The notes: generated from the letters alone by a model not told the origin. 64,000 nucleotides of DNA from Anaeromicrobium sediminis (GCF_002270055.1 NZ_NIBG01000020.1:1-64000); one strand, 5' to 3'. Positions 17,365-26,598 are shown, counted from the first letter of the stretch. Translations and numbers: made by a program.

Positions 17365-18726
17365 ATGAAAATAAAAAAAATAGATACTAAATATAACGGA
17401 TTTGAACTATATACTTTATTTAAAAATTATCCCTATAGCTTCATTCTAGATAGCGGTATGGATAAGGAAAGACTGGGTAAATATTCTTTTATAGGATTTG
17501 ACCCATTCTTAGTATTTAAAAGTAAAAATGAAACTATAACCATTGAAGAGGGTAATACTACTAGGGTTTGTAAAGGTAATCCCTTTGATGAATTACGAGA
17601 TATTATGAAAAAATACGAATTCAAATATGATTCTCCCCTTCCCTTTATAGGTGGGGCCGTTGGATATTTTTCCTATGATTTATGCCATCACGTAGAAAAT
17701 CTACCTAGAACTGCCCTAGATGATGTTAATATATATGATTGTCACTTTGGATTATACGATGGAATAATAGTAGTGGACCATACTGAGGACGAAACATATA
17801 TATGCTCTTTAGGTATTAAGGATGATGAAAATAAGGTAATAGAATTTATAGAAAATATTATAAGTAAAAAGCCTCTGCCTTCTGTAGAAGAAGAAAATAA
17901 GGATGAAGTAACTATAGAATCTAACTTTACTAAAGAAAATTATGTAAAAGCCATAGAAAGTATTAAAAATTACATTAGAAGTGGTGATATATATCAAGCC
18001 AATATGACTCAAAGATTTACGGCAAATATGACCCAATCACCCCTTTCTTTATATTCTAAGTTAAGAAATATAAATCCAGCACCCTTTGCTGCATTTATGG
18101 ACTTAAAGGACCATCACATATTATCCTCTTCTCCAGAGAGATTTATTCAGATAAGAGATAATCATGTGGAAACTAGACCAATTAAAGGAACTAGACCTCG
18201 TGGAAAATCCCCTGAGGAAGATAAATTAAATAGCGAAGATCTACTGAGCAGCGAAAAGGATAAATCTGAATTATTAATGATAGTTGATTTAGAGAGAAAT
18301 GATTTAGGACGAGTTTGTAAGTCAGGAAGCGTATCAGTTCCTGAGTTATTTACCCTAGAAACTTATCCTACTGTATATCATTTAGTTTCCACAGTGGTGG
18401 GAGAGTTAAGGGATGAAGTTCATCCTATTGACTGTATAAAATACTCTTTCCCTGGAGGTTCTATTACAGGTGCGCCTAAAATTCGTGCCATGGAAGTTAT
18501 AGATGAATTAGAACCCACTCAAAGAAATCTCTATACGGGATCAATTGGATATATTGGATTTAATGGAGATATAGATACTAATATAGTGATTAGAACTATC
18601 CTTTGTAAAAATAATAAGGCATATTTCCAAGCTGGTGGTGGAATAGTGTGGGATTCTGATGCTCACCTTGAATACGAAGAATCCCTTCATAAGGCACGAG
18701 CTTTGATGAATGCATTAAAGTTGTAG
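17365..18726 (+). CDS. pabB: Aminodeoxychorismate synthase component I PabB
   Basis: 453-aa chorismate-binding enzyme that aminates chorismate using ammonia from PabA. Family signatures in order: GDIYQANMTQRF, SSSPERFIQ, PIKGTRPRGKS, VDLERNDLGRV, and SFPGGSITGAPKIRAMEVID near the C-terminus, with GSIGYIGFNGDID after it. Length is normal and no PabC domain is fused, in agreement with a separate pabC gene immediately downstream (8 bp). ATG follows AGGTGACTAAGG. PabB and anthranilate synthase TrpE are related; the operon decides for PabB. Confidence 0.93.
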   Translation: MKIKKIDTKYNGFELYTLFKNYPYSFILDSGMDKERLGKYSFIGFDPFLVFKSKNETITIEEGNTTRVCKGNPFDELRDIMKKYEFKYDSPLPFIGGAVGYFSYDLCHHVENLPRTALDDVNIYDCHFGLYDGIIVVDHTEDETYICSLGIKDDENKVIEFIENIISKKPLPSVEEENKDEVTIESNFTKENYVKAIESIKNYIRSGDIYQANMTQRFTANMTQSPLSLYSKLRNINPAPFAAFMDLKDHHILSSSPERFIQIRDNHVETRPIKGTRPRGKSPEEDKLNSEDLLSSEKDKSELLMIVDLERNDLGRVCKSGSVSVPELFTLETYPTVYHLVSTVVGELRDEVHPIDCIKYSFPGGSITGAPKIRAMEVIDELEPTQRNLYTGSIGYIGFNGDIDTNIVIRTILCKNNKAYFQAGGGIVWDSDAHLEYEESLHKARALMNALKL

Positions 18727-18734
18727 GTAATATT

Positions 18735-19496
18735 ATGAAAAACTCACTTGCCTATCAATATGGATATGGACTATTTGAAACTATAAAAGTGGAAAGCTCT
18801 AAGTTACTGTTTTTAGATGATCACATTGAGCGATTAGCCTCATCTGCCACTCAAATAAATATGCCGGTAGAACCTTTAAAAAATTTAAAAAACAGGGCCT
18901 ATTTATATATAAAAGAAAATAACATAAAAAATGGCATACTAAAAATTATGTATATTAAAGACACTAATTATAAAGTAGAATTCCTATATCGTGAAAATCC
19001 TTATAGTCAACACCTGTATGAAAAGGGATTCAAAATTAATTTTTCGGATTCAAAAAGAAACCCCTATTCAAATATGGTTTACTTAAAAACTAATAATTAT
19101 CTAGAAAATATATTGGAAAAAAACAACTCCAAAAGTTTAGGATTTCATGAACCCTTATTTTTAAATGTACACAATCATATAAGTGAAGGTGCCACTAGCA
19201 ATATATTCTTTGTAAAAAATAATATTGTTTATACGCCAAGTATAAATTGTGGCCTTTTAAATGGAATTATAAGAAAAAATCTAATAAAATTTTGTAAACA
19301 AAATAACATTCAGTTAATAGAAGGAGAATTTAGTAAAGAGTTTTTACTAGATTGTGATGAAGTCTTTGTCACTAATTCCATCCTAGAAATAATGCCTGTA
19401 AGCATGATAGAAAACAATTCATTCAATATAGATACTTACAATTTAACCAAAGAAATATATAATAAATTTTGTGACTATATGAGAAAAGAGGGGTAA
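18735..19496 (+). CDS. pabC: Aminodeoxychorismate lyase PabC (class IV PLP enzyme)
   Basis: 253 aa, fold-type IV PLP enzyme that splits aminodeoxychorismate to p-aminobenzoate and pyruvate. The PLP-binding lysine is expected in MVYLKTNNYLEN, and the cofactor-binding EGATSNIFFV segment follows. C-terminal GLLNGIIRK and VFVTNSILEIMPV fit the family. Branched-chain aminotransferases share the fold, but the position between pabB and folE supports PabC. Confidence 0.9.
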   Translation: MKNSLAYQYGYGLFETIKVESSKLLFLDDHIERLASSATQINMPVEPLKNLKNRAYLYIKENNIKNGILKIMYIKDTNYKVEFLYRENPYSQHLYEKGFKINFSDSKRNPYSNMVYLKTNNYLENILEKNNSKSLGFHEPLFLNVHNHISEGATSNIFFVKNNIVYTPSINCGLLNGIIRKNLIKFCKQNNIQLIEGEFSKEFLLDCDEVFVTNSILEIMPVSMIENNSFNIDTYNLTKEIYNKFCDYMRKEG

Positions 19497-19499
19497 ACA

Positions 19500-20060
19500 A
19501 TGGATAAGGAAAAAATTAAAAGAGCCGTAAGAGACATATTAGAAGCTATAGGAGAAGATCCAGATAGAGAAGGATTACAGGATACTCCTGACAGAATAGC
19601 TAGAATGTATGAAGAAATTTTTTCAGGTCTTAAAGAAGACCCAAAGGACCACTTACAAATATTTTTCCAAGAAGAAAAACATGAAGAATTAGTATTAGTT
19701 AAAGACATACCCTTTTATTCCATGTGTGAACATCACCTAGTTCCATTCTTCGGAAAAGCCCATGTGGGATATTTACCAAAGGGAGGAAAATTAACAGGAC
19801 TTAGCAAATTAGCAAGGGTAGTTGAGACCGTAGGAAAAAAACCTCAACTTCAAGAAAGATTAACTGCACAAGTGGCTGAAACCATAGTGGAAATGTTAGA
19901 TCCGTATGGAGTAATAGTAGTTGTAGAAGCAGAGCACATGTGCATGACCATGCGTGGAGTAAAAAAATCCGGATCTAAAACTATTACTTCTGCCGTACGT
20001 GGATTATTTGAAAGGGATGTAAAAGCAAGAAATGAAGCTATGACGCTTATTAAGTTTTAG
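19500..20060 (+). CDS. folE: GTP cyclohydrolase I FolE
   Basis: 186 aa, type IA. Turns GTP into 7,8-dihydroneopterin triphosphate, the first step of the pterin branch. Zinc ligands are visible in [20 protein letters not shown] (Cys and His) and [14 protein letters not shown] (Cys). Starts 3 bp after the pabC stop; its RBS GAGGGG is inside the end of pabC, so translation is probably coupled. Confidence 0.96.
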   Translation: MDKEKIKRAVRDILEAIGEDPDREGLQDTPDRIARMYEEIFSGLKEDPKDHLQIFFQEEKHEELVLVKDIPFYSMCEHHLVPFFGKAHVGYLPKGGKLTGLSKLARVVETVGKKPQLQERLTAQVAETIVEMLDPYGVIVVVEAEHMCMTMRGVKKSGSKTITSAVRGLFERDVKARNEAMTLIKF

Positions 20061-20073
20061 GGGGAAATAAATA

Positions 20074-20916
20074 ATGGGCAAAATGGATTTAAAATGCGGT
20101 AAATATACATTAAATTTAGGTAGTAAAACTTTCATAATGGGAATCCTAAATGTAACACCAGATTCATTCTCAGATGGCGGAGAATTTACTAGTGTAGATA
20201 TAGCTATAAAACATGCTAAAGAAATGGTAAGTGAAGGAGCTCACATTATAGATGTGGGTGGTGAATCTACAAGACCAGGTAGTGAAGAAGTGGGAGTAGA
20301 AGAAGAAATAAAAAGAATAGCTCCTGTTATAGAAGCCCTTGTACGTGAGGTAGATGTTCCCATTTCAATAGACACTTATAAGTCTCAGGTGGCGGAAAAA
20401 GCCCTGTCCCTTGGTGCTCATATAGTAAATGATGTATGGGGAATGCAAAGGGATAAAAATATGGCTAATGTGGTAGCAAAATATAATGTTCCTATCATAG
20501 CCATGCACAATCAAATAGGTACTGAATATTCTACAGACATTATGGATAGCATGATAAATTTCTTCAAAGAAACTGTACGTATTGGTACAGAAGCTGGAAT
20601 ATCTCATGATAAGATAGTTTTAGACCCGGGTATTGGCTTTGGAAAAACAGCTGATCATAATATAGAAGTCATGAGTAGACTTGAAGAATTAAACCAATTA
20701 GGATATCCTATATTATTGGGTACATCTAGAAAATCTACCATAGGTAAAATACTAGACCTACCTCCTAAAGAAAGGGTAGAAGGCACTATTGCAACTTCTA
20801 TCATAGGAATTCAAAAGGGCGTAGATATCTTAAGAGTTCATGACGTAAAAGAAAATTTACGTGCCGCTAAGGTAGCTGACGCCATAGTAAGAGGTGTAGT
20901 TCCATGGACAAAATAA
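20074..20916 (+). CDS. folP: Dihydropteroate synthase FolP
   Basis: 280 aa TIM barrel that joins p-aminobenzoate to hydroxymethyl-dihydropterin pyrophosphate; target of sulfonamides. Motifs: MGILNVTPDSFSDGG, IDVGGESTRPGSEEV, SIDTYKSQVAEKAL, DPGIGFGKTADHN, LLGTSRKSTIG and the final VHDVKENLRAAKVADAI. Its last 13 bases overlap folB. Confidence 0.96.
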   Translation: MGKMDLKCGKYTLNLGSKTFIMGILNVTPDSFSDGGEFTSVDIAIKHAKEMVSEGAHIIDVGGESTRPGSEEVGVEEEIKRIAPVIEALVREVDVPISIDTYKSQVAEKALSLGAHIVNDVWGMQRDKNMANVVAKYNVPIIAMHNQIGTEYSTDIMDSMINFFKETVRIGTEAGISHDKIVLDPGIGFGKTADHNIEVMSRLEELNQLGYPILLGTSRKSTIGKILDLPPKERVEGTIATSIIGIQKGVDILRVHDVKENLRAAKVADAIVRGVVPWTK

Positions 20917-21269
20917 TAATGAAAAATTTAGCTTTCTTTGGCTACCACGGTGCAATGGCTGAGGAAAATGTTCTTGGTCAAAAGTTTTTTGTGGATGTGG
21001 AAATTTATACAGATTTAAAAAAGGCAGGAAAAAGTGATCAGGTAGAAGATACTGTTCACTATGGAGAAGCCTACACATTAGTTAAGGACATAGTGGAAAA
21101 AAAGACTTTTAACCTAATAGAAGCCCTAGCTGAAAACATAGCCAATGAAATATTAACAAATTTCTCAACAGTAATGGAAATTGATGTTACAATAAGAAAG
21201 CCAGAAGCTCCTGTTCCTGGTATTTATGACTATTTTGGAGTACAAATAAGGAGAAGTCGTCATGAGTAA
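20904..21269 (+). CDS. folB: Dihydroneopterin aldolase FolB
   Basis: 121-aa T-fold enzyme converting dihydroneopterin to 6-hydroxymethyl-dihydropterin and glycolaldehyde. Typical start FFGYHGAMAEENVLGQKFFVDVEI, a central FNLIEALAENIA, and the substrate-contact strand RKPEAPVPGIYDYFGV. Overlaps folP by 13 bp and folK by 8 bp, indicating tight translational coupling. Confidence 0.95.
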   Translation: MDKIIMKNLAFFGYHGAMAEENVLGQKFFVDVEIYTDLKKAGKSDQVEDTVHYGEAYTLVKDIVEKKTFNLIEALAENIANEILTNFSTVMEIDVTIRKPEAPVPGIYDYFGVQIRRSRHE

Positions 21270-21747
21270 AGCATACTTAGGAATCGGCACTAATATGGGT
21301 GATAAATTTAAAAACATAAAAGACACTTTAGAATTACTAAATAAAAATAGTAAAATAAATGTTACTAAAATATCCTCCTACTATGAAACGGAACCAGTAG
21401 GATATGCAGATCAGGATTGGTTTTTAAACATAGTTTGTGAAGTAGAAACGGATTTGTTGCCCTATGAATTATTGGATTACTGTGCTTTTATTGAACACGA
21501 ATTAAAGCGTGAACGAATTATAAGATGGGGTCCTAGAAGCATTGATGTGGATATACTCATTTACGAAGGATTTACATCTACTGATGAGAAATTAACTGTT
21601 CCTCATCCTAGAATGACAGAAAGAAATTTTGTAATGATACCTTTACATGAGATAAATGACAATTTAGTAATTAATGGTGAACCTATCAAGAGCATTATTG
21701 ATAGATTAAATGGAGAAGAAATTAGGAAGGTAAATCATGAAAGATAA
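21262..21747 (+). CDS. folK: Hydroxymethyl-dihydropterin pyrophosphokinase FolK
   Basis: 161 aa. Transfers pyrophosphate from ATP to 6-hydroxymethyl-dihydropterin, the substrate of FolP. Motifs: YLGIGTNMGDK, YYETEPVGYADQDWFLN, RWGPRSIDVDILIY (metal-binding aspartates) and VPHPRMTERNFVMIPL. Overlaps folB and the DAHP synthase gene at its two ends. Confidence 0.95.
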   Translation: MSKAYLGIGTNMGDKFKNIKDTLELLNKNSKINVTKISSYYETEPVGYADQDWFLNIVCEVETDLLPYELLDYCAFIEHELKRERIIRWGPRSIDVDILIYEGFTSTDEKLTVPHPRMTERNFVMIPLHEINDNLVINGEPIKSIIDRLNGEEIRKVNHER

Positions 21748-22519
21748 AAAAATACTAAACGGACAAGAAATAATAGTTAATGTTAGAAATTTAAAAATAG
21801 GTGGAAAGAATCCTAAAATATTTATAGGAGGTCCATGTTCTGTAGAAAGTGAGAAACAAATCATGACTACAGCTAAACACCTTAAAGAAATTGGTGTGGA
21901 TATTCTACGTGGTGGAGTATTTAAACCTAGAACTAGTCCTTATGCTTTTCAAGGATTAGAAGAAGAAGGTCTTAAAATGTTAAGAAAAGCTGGAGATGAA
22001 TTTGACTTACCTATCATTACAGAATTAATGGACGAGAAAAATTTAGATTTAATGTTAGAATATACAGATATAATTCAAATAGGGTCACGAAACATGTATA
22101 ATTATCCCCTTTTAAAGACCCTAGGAGGCGTAGACAAGCCCGTATTATTGAAAAGGGGTATGAGTGCTACCATAAAGGAATGGGTCCTAGCAGCAGAGTA
22201 TTTAGCGGCCCATGGCAATAAAAATATTATCCTTTGTGAACGTGGAGTACGTGGATTTGATAATTATACTAGGAATATGCTAGATTTAGCAGCTGTACCT
22301 ATTATGAAAAAAGAAACTGGTCTACCTATAATAGTTGATCCATCCCATGGTACAGGAGTAAAATGGCTAATACCACCTATGACTAAAGCTGCCCTTGCAG
22401 CCGGTGCCGATGGAATAATGGTAGAAGTTCATCCAAATCCAAGTGAAGCCCTAAGTGATGGAGATCAATCCCTTACTTTTGAAGAATATGAAAATATTTA
22501 TAAGGAATGTGCAAAATAG
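21737..22519 (+). CDS. aroF: 3-deoxy-7-phosphoheptulonate (DAHP) synthase, short type
   Basis: 260-aa type I-beta DAHP synthase core without an added ACT or chorismate-mutase domain. It makes DAHP from phosphoenolpyruvate and erythrose 4-phosphate, the entry to the shikimate path. Motifs: IGGPCSVES, KPRTSPYAFQGL, QIGSRNMYN, LLKRGMSATIKEW, VDPSHGTG and EVHPNPSEALSDG. Overlapping folK by 11 bp, it ends the operon and would raise chorismate supply for the p-aminobenzoate branch; being domain-poor it may escape aromatic amino-acid feedback. Confidence 0.94.
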   Translation: MKDKKILNGQEIIVNVRNLKIGGKNPKIFIGGPCSVESEKQIMTTAKHLKEIGVDILRGGVFKPRTSPYAFQGLEEEGLKMLRKAGDEFDLPIITELMDEKNLDLMLEYTDIIQIGSRNMYNYPLLKTLGGVDKPVLLKRGMSATIKEWVLAAEYLAAHGNKNIILCERGVRGFDNYTRNMLDLAAVPIMKKETGLPIIVDPSHGTGVKWLIPPMTKAALAAGADGIMVEVHPNPSEALSDGDQSLTFEEYENIYKECAK

Positions 22520-22546
22520 CTTTGAGAAATCTCAAGGCTATTTTTT
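22516..22546 (+). terminator. Terminator of the folate operon
   Basis: ATAGC-TTTGAG-AAAT-CTCAAGGCTAT followed by TTTTT, straight after the aroF stop. Confidence 0.88.
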
Positions 22547-22565
22547 ATTTGTACTATATATAAAC

Positions 22566-23303
22566 TTATTTCATTTCAAATCCTTTACTTTTCAAAAACT
22601 CTCTCATATGAGGCCTTAACTCATTCCCCATTTTTTCTGCCATCTGCTTAGACCAAGAATCGTCTCTCTTTCCCCTAGTTCTTTTAAGATAATATTCACT
22701 GATTACCTTATCATACTCTTTTATTTTTTCTTCGTCCCCTTCTGTACTATATTTTTCTTCCTTAAATACCACATCCAAAGGTAATCTTGGCTTTATTTCT
22801 GGGTCTTGATTTGGATAGCCTAAACACATACCAAATAGGGGATATACATTTTTAGGAATATTCAAAAGATCACAAACCTTGTAAGGGTCATTTCGTATTC
22901 CTCCTATGTACACGCCTCCTAACCCCATTGATTCAGCAGCTACCATGGTATTTTGAGCAGCAAGGGCCGCATCTACAGTTCCTATGATGAGTGGCTCAGT
23001 GTACCCCTCTATCATGTGGGTATTATTCATTTTACAAGCTAAATCTAATCTATTTAAGTCTGCACAAAAGACTAAAAACAATGGGCACTTTTCAACATAT
23101 ATTTGGTCACCACTTAATTTTGCAATTTCTTTCCTTGTATCCATATCCTCTACCCTAATAATTGTATAGGCTTGAACAAAACTAGAAGTAGACGCACATT
23201 GTGCTGATTCAATAATCATTTTTATTTTCTCTTCTTCAACCCTTTTGTCTTGAAACTTTCTAATAGATCTATGGGATTTTAAAAGTTTAATAACTTCATT
23301 CAT
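22566..23303 (-). CDS. NADPH-dependent nitroreductase/flavin oxidoreductase (NfsA/NfrA-like)
   Basis: 245 aa, the usual length for the NfsA/FRP branch of FMN nitroreductases. N-terminal LKSHRSIRKFQDKRV is the FMN-binding signature; middle QNTMVAAESMGLGGVYIGGIRNDPYKV and LFGMCLGYPNQ fit the family; the C-terminal DDSWSKQMAEKMG is typical. Reduces nitro-compounds, quinones or flavins with NAD(P)H; natural substrate unknown. Single gene facing the folate operon terminator. RBS AAGGGGAG. Confidence 0.9.
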   Translation of the reverse strand: MNEVIKLLKSHRSIRKFQDKRVEEEKIKMIIESAQCASTSSFVQAYTIIRVEDMDTRKEIAKLSGDQIYVEKCPLFLVFCADLNRLDLACKMNNTHMIEGYTEPLIIGTVDAALAAQNTMVAAESMGLGGVYIGGIRNDPYKVCDLLNIPKNVYPLFGMCLGYPNQDPEIKPRLPLDVVFKEEKYSTEGDEEKIKEYDKVISEYYLKRTRGKRDDSWSKQMAEKMGNELRPHMREFLKSKGFEMK

Positions 23304-23595
23304 TTCAATACTCCCCTTCTTACTTTTCTTTTATTAGTACCCATACAAAGCCATAAATAATCCTATTCTTTTTTCTAAGTCTAAGAACTAAAAAAAATCA
23401 TTAATTATGTTTTTGCCATTTGTTTTTTTCTTACTTCAATACTTAATTTAAGAAGTTCTTTTTCAAGTTTCACATTAAAAATACTTTTTTCACAAGTTTT
23501 TAGCTTGTCTAATATAATAAACTAAACGTAAAATAATTGTTTAGTTAGTACTTATATTTAGTTAAATATAATGGCAAATTGGAAGGTGATTCTAT

Positions 23596-24723
23596 ATGCG
23601 TTGTCAAAACGATATGGTTTGTAAAAATAATACAGGTTGCCAAGACGATATTCTTTTTTCATGGGGACGTAATAATTGGGGTCAATTAGGTATCGGCTCG
23701 TTTGGCGGTTCTAGCAATACTCCTATAAAAGTAATGAGTGGAGTAACTGGACTCTTCAATCCTATGGCTATAACTGCTGGTGGATTTCATAGTTTAGCAA
23801 TTGATCCCAATTATAAAGTTTGGACATGGGGACGTAATGATAATGGTCAATTAGGTGATGGTACTTTCACTAGTAGTAATATCCCTGTGCGGGTGAGTAA
23901 AGTAACTGGACTCTCCAATGTTATAGCTATAACTGCCGGTAGATTGCATAGTTTGGCAATTGATTGCAATGGCCAGGCTTGGGGTTGGGGAGGTACCTTT
24001 TTTGGTGAATTAGGTGATGGCACTTCTGGTCCTGGCCAAGATATGAATACCCCTGTTCAGGTAAGTGAATCAACTGGCCTCTCCAATGTTATAGCTATAG
24101 CTGCCGGTGGTTTTCATAGCCTAGCAATTGATTGTAGTGGGCAACCTTGGGCTTGGGGACGTAATTGGTTTGGTCAATTAGGTAACGGTACTTCTGGTCC
24201 TGGTGTTATTAGTAGTACCCCTGTACAGGTAAGTGGACTCTCTAATGTTATAGCTATATCTGCTGGTAGTGCTCATAGTTTAGCAATTGATTGTAGTGGG
24301 CAACCTTGGGCTTGGGGACGTAATAATAATGGTCAATTAGGTAACAATACTACCACTGATAGTAATACTCCTGTACAAGTAAGTGGACTCACCGATGTAG
24401 TCGCCATATCTGCTGGCGGTGGGCGTAATAGCGTCGATGATCCTTTTGGCCATAGCTTAGCAATTGACTCTGCTGGTCAAGCTTGGGCTTGGGGACTTAA
24501 TAATTGGGGCCAATTAGGTGACGGTTCTAACAGTGATAGTGATATCCCTGTCCAGGTAAGTGGACTCACCGATGTAATCGCTATATCTGCTGGTGGTGGG
24601 CATAGCTTAGCCATTGATTCTAATGGTCGGGTTTGGGCTTGGGGATTGAACTCCAGTGGTCAATTAGGTGACGGTAATTTCACTAATAGTGACACCCCGA
24701 TTCAGATAAGTGGAGGAACTTGA
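23596..24723 (+). CDS. RCC1-repeat beta-propeller protein, copy 1
   Basis: 375 aa of RCC1 repeats of about 50 residues, each of the form GLSNVIAIAAGGFHSLAID-x-GQAWAWGRNNxGQLGDGT. About seven blades can be counted. No signal peptide or membrane helix; a short cysteine-bearing N-terminus, MRCQNDMVCKNNTGCQDD, is shared with copy 2. RCC1 propellers are protein-binding platforms; the bacterial function is unknown. The frame continues beyond the TGA for one more half blade (24724-24804). RBS GGAAGGTGAT. Confidence 0.85.
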   Translation: MRCQNDMVCKNNTGCQDDILFSWGRNNWGQLGIGSFGGSSNTPIKVMSGVTGLFNPMAITAGGFHSLAIDPNYKVWTWGRNDNGQLGDGTFTSSNIPVRVSKVTGLSNVIAITAGRLHSLAIDCNGQAWGWGGTFFGELGDGTSGPGQDMNTPVQVSESTGLSNVIAIAAGGFHSLAIDCSGQPWAWGRNWFGQLGNGTSGPGVISSTPVQVSGLSNVIAISAGSAHSLAIDCSGQPWAWGRNNNGQLGNNTTTDSNTPVQVSGLTDVVAISAGGGRNSVDDPFGHSLAIDSAGQAWAWGLNNWGQLGDGSNSDSDIPVQVSGLTDVIAISAGGGHSLAIDSNGRVWAWGLNSSGQLGDGNFTNSDTPIQISGGT

Positions 24724-24804
24724 CTCTTTGATGTAATATCTATAGCTGCCGGTGGTCAGCATAGTTTAGGCCTAAAATATCTATCCTGTGGAATTCTGCT
24801 TTAG
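24724..24804 (+). pseudogene. In-frame tail of RCC1 copy 1 after the TGA
   Basis: Directly after TGA (24721-24723) the same frame reads on for 26 codons, LFDVISIAAGGQHSLGLKY..., a fitting closing strand of the propeller, to TAG. A GGA glycine codon stands at this place in the inner repeats. Copy 2 has the same TGA and a tail of identical length. Confidence 0.65.
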
Positions 24805-24883
24805 ATAATGCCTTTTTACTTTAAGTAGAATACAAATTATAAAATGTTATCTACAGTAAATTCATATATTCTTAAATAGCCAA

Positions 24884-24926
24884 GCATAACCTAAGGTAAC
24901 TCTTTCAGGTTATGTTTTGTTTATTT
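24884..24926 (+). terminator. Terminator after RCC1 copy 1
   Basis: GCATAACCT...AGGTTATGT stem followed by TTTTGTTTATTT; the same structure follows copy 2. Confidence 0.7.
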
Positions 24927-25157
24927 AACTGTCTCAATAATTCTACTTAATCCATAAAATTATTAACTTAAACTTTTAAATAGAAAATAAATTTATTATT
25001 AGTTATCCTACAGATTATATTCATGGCCAAGATTAACTGTCCCATAAAGTAAGTCACAAGTTTTCAGCTTGTCCAATATAATAAACAAACAGTAGAATAG
25101 CTGTTTAGTTAGTATTTGATTAGTTAAATATAATGGCAGGTTGGGAGGTGATACTAT

Positions 25158-26261
25158 ATGAGTTGTAAAAACAATATGATTTGTCAAAATAATATAGGTT
25201 GTCAAAACAATACCCTTTTTTCATGGGGACTTAATAGTTTTGGACAATTAGGTGATGGTACTAACATTAATAAGAATATCCCTGTAAAGGTAATCAGTGG
25301 AGTAACTGGACTCTTCAATCCTATAGCTATATCTGCTGGTCGATTTCATAGCTTAGCAATTGATTCTAATAATCGTGCTTGGGCTTGGGGACGTAATGAT
25401 AATGGCCAATTAGGTGACGGTACTAACACTGATAGTAATATTCCTGTGCAAGTAAGTAAATCAACTGGACTCACTAATGTTATAGCTATATCTGGTGCTC
25501 GATTTCATAGCTTAGCAATTGATTGTAGTGGTCAAGCTTGGGCTTGGGGATTTAATAATAGGGGACAATTAGGTAACGGAGTAACAGGCGGTTCTAGTAA
25601 TATCCCTGTACAGGTAGATACAACAACTGGACTCACCAATGTTATATCTATAGCTGGCGGTGGTAACCATAGCTTAGCAATTGATTGTAATGGTCAAGCT
25701 TGGGCTTGGGGGCGTAATAATTTTGGTCAATTAGGTAACAATACTACCACCGATAGTAATACCCCCGTGCAAGTAAGTGGAGGAACTGGACTCTCTAATG
25801 TTATAGCTATAGCTGGCGGTAATTTTCATAGCTTAGCAATTGATTGTAGTGGCCAAGCTTGGGCTTGGGGACGTAATGATGATGGACAATTAGGTGATGG
25901 CACTAACTTTAATCGTGATGAGCCTGTACAGGTAATTGGACTCTCTAATATTATAGCTATAGCTGCTGGTCGTGATCATAGCCTAGCAATTGATTCTGAT
26001 GGTCAAGCTTGGGCTTGGGGACTTAATAATAGGGGGCAATTAGGTAACGGAGTAACGGGCGGTTCTAGCAATACCCCTGTGGCGGTAGATACAACAACTG
26101 GACTTACCAATGTTATCGCTATAGCTGGTGGTCAAACTCATAGCTTAGCTATTGATTCTGATGGTCAAGCTTGGGCTTGGGGCCGTAATAATTCTGGTCA
26201 ATTAGGTGACGGTACTAACAATAATAGCAATACCCCTGTACAAGTAAGTGGAGGAGCTTGA
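25158..26261 (+). CDS. RCC1-repeat beta-propeller protein, copy 2
   Basis: 367 aa, about seven RCC1 blades, paralogue of the gene at 23596. The N-terminus MSCKNNMICQNNIGCQNN keeps the three cysteine positions of copy 1. Blades 3 and 7 share the insertion NGVTGGSSN, showing that blades have been copied within the gene. No signal peptide. The reading frame again ends at TGA in SGGA-TGA with a conserved tail behind it. RBS GGGAGGTGAT. Confidence 0.85.
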   Translation: MSCKNNMICQNNIGCQNNTLFSWGLNSFGQLGDGTNINKNIPVKVISGVTGLFNPIAISAGRFHSLAIDSNNRAWAWGRNDNGQLGDGTNTDSNIPVQVSKSTGLTNVIAISGARFHSLAIDCSGQAWAWGFNNRGQLGNGVTGGSSNIPVQVDTTTGLTNVISIAGGGNHSLAIDCNGQAWAWGRNNFGQLGNNTTTDSNTPVQVSGGTGLSNVIAIAGGNFHSLAIDCSGQAWAWGRNDDGQLGDGTNFNRDEPVQVIGLSNIIAIAAGRDHSLAIDSDGQAWAWGLNNRGQLGNGVTGGSSNTPVAVDTTTGLTNVIAIAGGQTHSLAIDSDGQAWAWGRNNSGQLGDGTNNNSNTPVQVSGGA

Positions 26262-26342
26262 CTCATCAATGTAATATCTGTAGCTGGCGGTGGTCAGCAA
26301 AGTTTAGGCCTAACATCTCTATCCTGTAGAATTCTATCTTAA
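26262..26342 (+). pseudogene. In-frame tail of RCC1 copy 2 after the TGA
   Basis: 26 in-frame codons after TGA, LINVISVAGGGQQSLGLTSL..., then TAA; the same length as the tail in copy 1. Confidence 0.65.
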
Positions 26343-26420
26343 GAAACACTTTTTACTTTAAGTAGAATACAAATTATAAAAGGTTATCTACAGTAAATTC
26401 ATATATTGTTAAATAGCAAA

Positions 26421-26464
26421 GCATAACCTCACGTAACTCTTTCTGGTTATGTTTTGTTTATTTT
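26421..26464 (+). terminator. Terminator after RCC1 copy 2
   Basis: GCATAACC...GGTTATG stem followed by TTTTGTTTATTTT. Confidence 0.7.
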
Positions 26465-26598
26465 AAACAGATAAAAAAGTAAATATTTTTTATTTTCGAC
26501 AAATTCTAATATAATTTCCTAAAATTATACTTTATAATACTAAATGTATTAATTACTTTAAAAATAAAGTGTTTAAATAAAATAATAATATTATCAAT

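Larger units (their letters stand above)
23490..24926 (+). repeat. Duplication unit 1 (RCC1 gene with flanks)
   Basis: The leader, the RCC1 gene, the tail after its TGA, about 100 bp of 3' flank and the terminator are all matched by the copy at 25050-26464. Both leaders share an ACAAG...CTTGT inverted repeat, AATATAATAAAC, an inverted repeat around GTTTAGTT and TTAGTTAAATATAATGGCA before the start. Confidence 0.8.
25050..26464 (+). repeat. Duplication unit 2 (RCC1 gene with flanks)
   Basis: Second copy of the unit at 23490-24926, including leader, gene, post-TGA tail and terminator. Confidence 0.8.

Noticed and set aside
24721-24765. Selenocysteine insertion at the RCC1 TGA
   Set aside because: A small GCTG...CAGC hairpin lies downstream, but its sequence is the ordinary RCC1 repeat coding for AAGGQHS, it is too short for a bacterial SECIS, and the usual residue at this place is glycine, not cysteine.
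23596-26261. CRISPR-like periodic repeats
   Set aside because: Periodicity near 150 bp comes from RCC1 coding repeats in one open frame; repeat units are not exact and spacers are not unique.
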